Assembly (NCBI GenBank): GCA_937901485.1
Contig: CALGTT010000347.1
Span: 1-8,242, forward strand
DNA: 8,242 nt
Reading direction: 5' to 3'
Source: an uncultured Ruminococcus sp.
Lineage (GTDB): Bacteria > Bacillota > Clostridia > Oscillospirales > Ruminococcaceae
Under the pieces are notes generated by a model, which worked only from the letters and a program-made list of their open reading frames with translations, was not told where the DNA came from and did not search any database. The position numbers were made by a program, and so were the translations under genes. The first letter of the stretch is position 1. Each line of letters begins with the position of its first letter. Shown here one piece after another: positions 5,796 through 8,242 of this stretch.

Positions 5796-5810
5796 CTGTT
5801 ATTATAACAG
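5796..5810. promoter_or_regulatory. 15-bp perfect palindrome upstream of the PcfK-like gene
   Basis: CTGTTAT (5796-5802) and ATAACAG (5804-5810) are exact reverse complements around a single T. The site ends 3 bases before the AGGAGG of the next gene. The 83-bp gap 5740-5822 is one of the few breaks in the early operon, so the site could be an operator or a translation-affecting structure. A 1-base loop disfavours an RNA hairpin and favours a dimeric protein site. No clear -35/-10 pair was seen beside it. Confidence 0.5.
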
Positions 5811-5828
5811 AAAAGGAGGATAATGTCA

Positions 5829-6191
5829 ATGGATATGGAGAAATATTTTGACCACAAGCCCATCAAGGGTGCAGTCCAGAGAGCCATCGCTGAAGAAACG
5901 GCAAAGGCACTCATGCACTTCTGCGGGCAGGAGCCGGAATTTCAGCAGGCTGTGGAGCAGTCTGACAAGACGTTCCAGCAGTGTCTGGATCATGTTGCAA
6001 AGGGTGTGGGAAAGAGCATTTCTGACCTTAAGGCATATCAGAAGGCGGTGGAGTTTTACTTTGCGGGCGCAAAGGTGCATTTCCGAATGGAAATAGATCT
6101 GATCGGAAACGCTGCCGAAAAGAACCCGGAGATCACCATGAGCCGGAAGTCTGAGCTGTCAGTGTCGCTGGACGATCTGCTGGATTTCTGA
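5829..6191 (+). CDS. PcfK-like protein, family associated with Cas9 inhibitor AcrIIA9
   Basis: This 120-residue, mostly helical protein resembles PcfK-like proteins. The segments LMHFCGQEPEFQQAVEQSDK, TFQQCLDHVAKGVGKSISDL and KAYQKAVEFYFAGAKVHFRM, and the acidic end SELSVSLDDLLDF, fit my recollection of that family. PcfK was named from conjugative plasmid pCF10 and is commonly paired with PcfJ, as here: the PcfJ-like gene starts 8 bp after this stop. To my knowledge the anti-CRISPR AcrIIA9, which inhibits type II-A Cas9, belongs to this same family, so an anti-Cas9 function is possible but untested here. AGGAGG at 5814-5819 is 9 bases before the ATG at 5829; the in-frame ATG at 5823 (two residues longer) is only 3 bases away and less likely. 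A DNA-metabolism role is the other reading. Confidence 0.72.
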   Translation: MDMEKYFDHKPIKGAVQRAIAEETAKALMHFCGQEPEFQQAVEQSDKTFQQCLDHVAKGVGKSISDLKAYQKAVEFYFAGAKVHFRMEIDLIGNAAEKNPEITMSRKSELSVSLDDLLDF

Positions 6192-6199
6192 GGTGGCGT

Positions 6200-7825
6200 A
6201 TGGATGAACAGTTTGAAGGAATGCCGGAGCTGACAAATGGACAGCTTCAGGAGATCAACAAATATTTCACCCCGTACATCTTCTATGAAAAGTATAAAAG
6301 CAAGCGTTTCGACGCTGCTGGAGTGCCGTATACAGTGCAGATGTACGACTGCACCTGCACAAGCTGCAATACAAATTATACACACGAATTTGACCGATCC
6401 CCCAAGCACAACAGTTTGGAGCACTGCCCCAACTGTGGGGAGTATGCACAGCTCAAGCATAAATCCTACGGAAAGAAGAACCTTTGGGAGCAGCAGCGGA
6501 TCCTGCTCATTTGCCCGGAGTCTGAAAATAGAGTCTGGCTCAGAGCTTTTTACGCAACAAAGACATACAATGGAGACCCGAACGGACACACAATGCTGAA
6601 CTCGCTTTATCTGAAGACGGATGAGCGGCTCACACCAACACCGGAGCTGTCGGAAACCATGCGGTATCTGCTGGAACCTGGAAAGGCGCAGTGCTGGTAC
6701 TTTGAGTATAGCTATTATAAGACGCACGAATGGAAGAAAGCCAATATCAGGGAGCCGTTCATGTCGTATATGGGCAATGGTGCTTCTTACAGCGTCCTCT
6801 CTTTGGAAAGACTCAAATCAACCTTTCTGAAATATCTTGATCTTGGTAAATGGTTCAATGCCGCTTCTGCTTTCTACGAGTTTCATCCCTGGAGAGTATG
6901 CCCTGCAAGCCCATGTTATGCGAGGTACATTTGTAATTTCGCGAAATATCCAATCATTGAGAGCCTCCTCAAATGCGGCTTTGAAAGCATTGTAGTCAAA
7001 ATGGTAATGCACAAGCAGCCGAACAAGCGGTATTTCGACTGGAACGCTGTAAAGCTGACTGATTTTTTTAAGACGTTGAGCAGGCAGGAGATCAAATCGC
7101 TGCACTGTACTGTAAGCACAGTCAAGGAGTACACAGCCTTTAAAAAGGCATATCCAAAAGCAACTACGGATCTGTTCCATAATGATCGAAAAAAGTATGG
7201 GGATGCAATGTCTATGCTGACGGAATCTGTCGCAAAGTATCGCCTCAGCTACAACAAAGCTAAGTCGTATCTCGAGAAGCAGAAAACAAAATTATGGCTG
7301 TCTGTGCAGCTCTGGCATGACTATCTGGATATGGCGAAACGGCTTGGATATGACATGAAGAATCCTGTGATCCAGTTCCCGAAAGAGCTTCAGCAAAAGC
7401 ATGATGAGGCAGCAGTAAATGTTACGGCACTGGTCAAAGAGGAAGAGTGCCGGAATATGGCATTGCTTACGTTGAAGCTTCAGCGGAAATACGCATTCAA
7501 CATGTTCGGTCTGACGATCGTTGTACCGCAAACCATGCAGGACATCATCACAGAAGGCAAGGCTCTTTCTCACTGCGTAGGAGGATATGCAGAACGCCAT
7601 GCGAATGGCAAGCTTGCAATCCTGTTCATCCGCAAAGAGGATGCACCCGATGTGCCGTATGTGACGATGGAGGTACAGGGGACAAGAGTGGTGCAGGTGC
7701 ACGGCTATAAAAATGACCGTTATAAGCCGCTTACGAAGAATGTACTGGATTTTGTAAGAGAGTTCAAGCTCTATATTCAGGATCCTGTCGCTTACCTGAG
7801 AGAAAAGGAGAGGAAATCAGCATGA
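6200..7825 (+). CDS. PcfJ-like protein with N-terminal zinc ribbon
   Basis: This 541-residue protein is assigned to the PcfJ family (first described on pCF10, common in clostridial prophages). The signature lies near the C-terminus at about 453-525: GKALSHCVGGYAERHANGKL, followed by VPYVTMEVQGTRVVQVHGYK and the NDRYKPL motif. At the N-terminus C53-x2-C56 and C76-x2-C79 form a zinc-ribbon-like knuckle pair, suggesting nucleic-acid or protein binding. The middle is helical and Lys-rich (for example LEKQKTKLWLSVQLWHDYLD at about 360-380) with no recognised catalytic motif. The biochemical role of PcfJ is not established to my knowledge. The ATG at 6200 follows GAGGTGG closely (6190-6196), a short spacing that suggests coupling to the PcfK-like gene. 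The stop overlaps the next start as ATGA. Confidence 0.88.
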   Translation: MDEQFEGMPELTNGQLQEINKYFTPYIFYEKYKSKRFDAAGVPYTVQMYDCTCTSCNTNYTHEFDRSPKHNSLEHCPNCGEYAQLKHKSYGKKNLWEQQRILLICPESENRVWLRAFYATKTYNGDPNGHTMLNSLYLKTDERLTPTPELSETMRYLLEPGKAQCWYFEYSYYKTHEWKKANIREPFMSYMGNGASYSVLSLERLKSTFLKYLDLGKWFNAASAFYEFHPWRVCPASPCYARYICNFAKYPIIESLLKCGFESIVVKMVMHKQPNKRYFDWNAVKLTDFFKTLSRQEIKSLHCTVSTVKEYTAFKKAYPKATTDLFHNDRKKYGDAMSMLTESVAKYRLSYNKAKSYLEKQKTKLWLSVQLWHDYLDMAKRLGYDMKNPVIQFPKELQQKHDEAAVNVTALVKEEECRNMALLTLKLQRKYAFNMFGLTIVVPQTMQDIITEGKALSHCVGGYAERHANGKLAILFIRKEDAPDVPYVTMEVQGTRVVQVHGYKNDRYKPLTKNVLDFVREFKLYIQDPVAYLREKERKSA

Positions 7826-8242
7826 ACGAAATCGTCGTGACCGAAGAACACAGCAGAGCTGTGAGCCTGCACAGAAAGATCAAGGCGAATGTGCAGTGTG
7901 CCAAAGAGACATTTCTGGAGCTCGGCAAGAGCCTGAAGGAAATGCGTGACGGCAAGCTCTACAAAGAGCTTGGCTACCAGAATTTCGAGGAGTACTGCGA
8001 AGCGGAAGCGGAGATTGGACGGGCGCATGGCTACCGTATGATTCAGATTGTCGAGAATCTGCCGGAGGATTTTGTCTCATCGATGAGACAAATCGGCACG
8101 ACAAAACTCTCACTCCTCGCCATGCTCGACCCCACCGAGCGCGAAGAGCTCCAGCAGACAGTGGATGTGGAGCAGACTTCGGTCAGAGAGCTGAAGGCGG
8201 AGATTGATGCGCTGAAGAAGGAGAAGAAGCAGGCAGAGGCTG
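7822..8242 (+). CDS. DUF3102-like phage protein, truncated by the window end
   Basis: The 140 visible codons encode a helical protein. The segment at about 25-80 (AKETFLELGKSLKEMRDGKL, then YKELGYQNFEEYCEAEAEIG and the RAHGYRMIQI helix) resembles DUF3102-type proteins of phages and mobile elements, which look DNA-binding and often lie near replication or partition genes. Residues about 117-140 (EQTSVRELKAEIDALKKEKK) begin a charged coiled coil that continues past the window. The ATG overlaps the PcfJ-like stop (ATGA), with AGGAG at 7806-7810 upstream. The opening residues MNEIVVT resemble those of the Bro-N and Rha genes (MNEIQVF, MNEIVIS). Function unknown; family call moderate. Confidence 0.7.
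   Translation, partial: MNEIVVTEEHSRAVSLHRKIKANVQCAKETFLELGKSLKEMRDGKLYKELGYQNFEEYCEAEAEIGRAHGYRMIQIVENLPEDFVSSMRQIGTTKLSLLAMLDPTEREELQQTVDVEQTSVRELKAEIDALKKEKKQAEA

Noticed and set aside
6056..6727. Minus-strand open frame of 223 codons opposite the PcfK- and PcfJ-like genes.
   Set aside because: It spans two recognisable plus-strand genes and their junction, and its product looks like no protein family.
1..8242. CRISPR array, insertion sequence, tRNA or rRNA gene.
   Set aside because: I saw no spaced direct repeats, transposase frame, terminal inverted repeats or conserved RNA gene elements on either strand.

Overview
The window carries the lysogeny and early-gene region of an integrated element, most likely a temperate prophage; an integrative conjugative element cannot be excluded because no structural or conjugation genes are in view. 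The host looks like a Gram-positive clostridium of the Ruminococcaceae/Lachnospiraceae type. This rests on the strong AGGAGG ribosome binding sites, the moderate G+C content, the Thr/Glu-rich linker of the lipoprotein and the gene families present. That placement is inference; no host housekeeping gene is visible.

Left arm (1-3191, all on the minus strand): a tyrosine integrase cut by the window edge, a secreted lipoprotein, an ImmA/IrrE-type metallopeptidase with a Cys-rich zinc-ribbon extension, and an XRE-family repressor. The repressor and peptidase genes overlap by 8 bp, the arrangement known from ImmR/ImmA systems, where the peptidase cleaves the repressor to induce the element.

Switch (3192-3353): two divergent sigma-A-type promoters and a set of matching operator-like sites of the form TCCCA-N4-TGGGA. 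One lies on the repressor promoter and two flank the early promoter. A fourth perfect copy lies inside the first early gene. A separate 22-bp palindrome with 9-bp arms lies between the promoters.

Right arm (3354-8242, all on the plus strand, nearly gapless): a small Cro-like HTH protein, two different antirepressor-type proteins in a row (Bro-N/KilA-C, then Rha/ORF6C), a small probable HTH protein, a small single-span membrane protein, a PcfK-like protein (the family I associate with the anti-Cas9 protein AcrIIA9), a PcfJ-like protein with an N-terminal zinc ribbon, and a DUF3102-like protein cut by the window end. Four junctions are ATGA or TAATG-type overlaps, so this looks like one early operon driven from the switch.

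Inferred working model: the repressor holds both promoters through the TCCCA-N4-TGGGA sites. ImmA-type cleavage and/or the two antirepressors relieve this, and the Cro-like protein then locks the early state. The lipoprotein, lying in the lysogeny arm between integrase and switch, is a candidate superinfection-exclusion or lysogenic-conversion protein. No tRNA, rRNA, CRISPR array, insertion sequence or riboswitch was seen, and no stretch longer than 300 bases lacks a gene.
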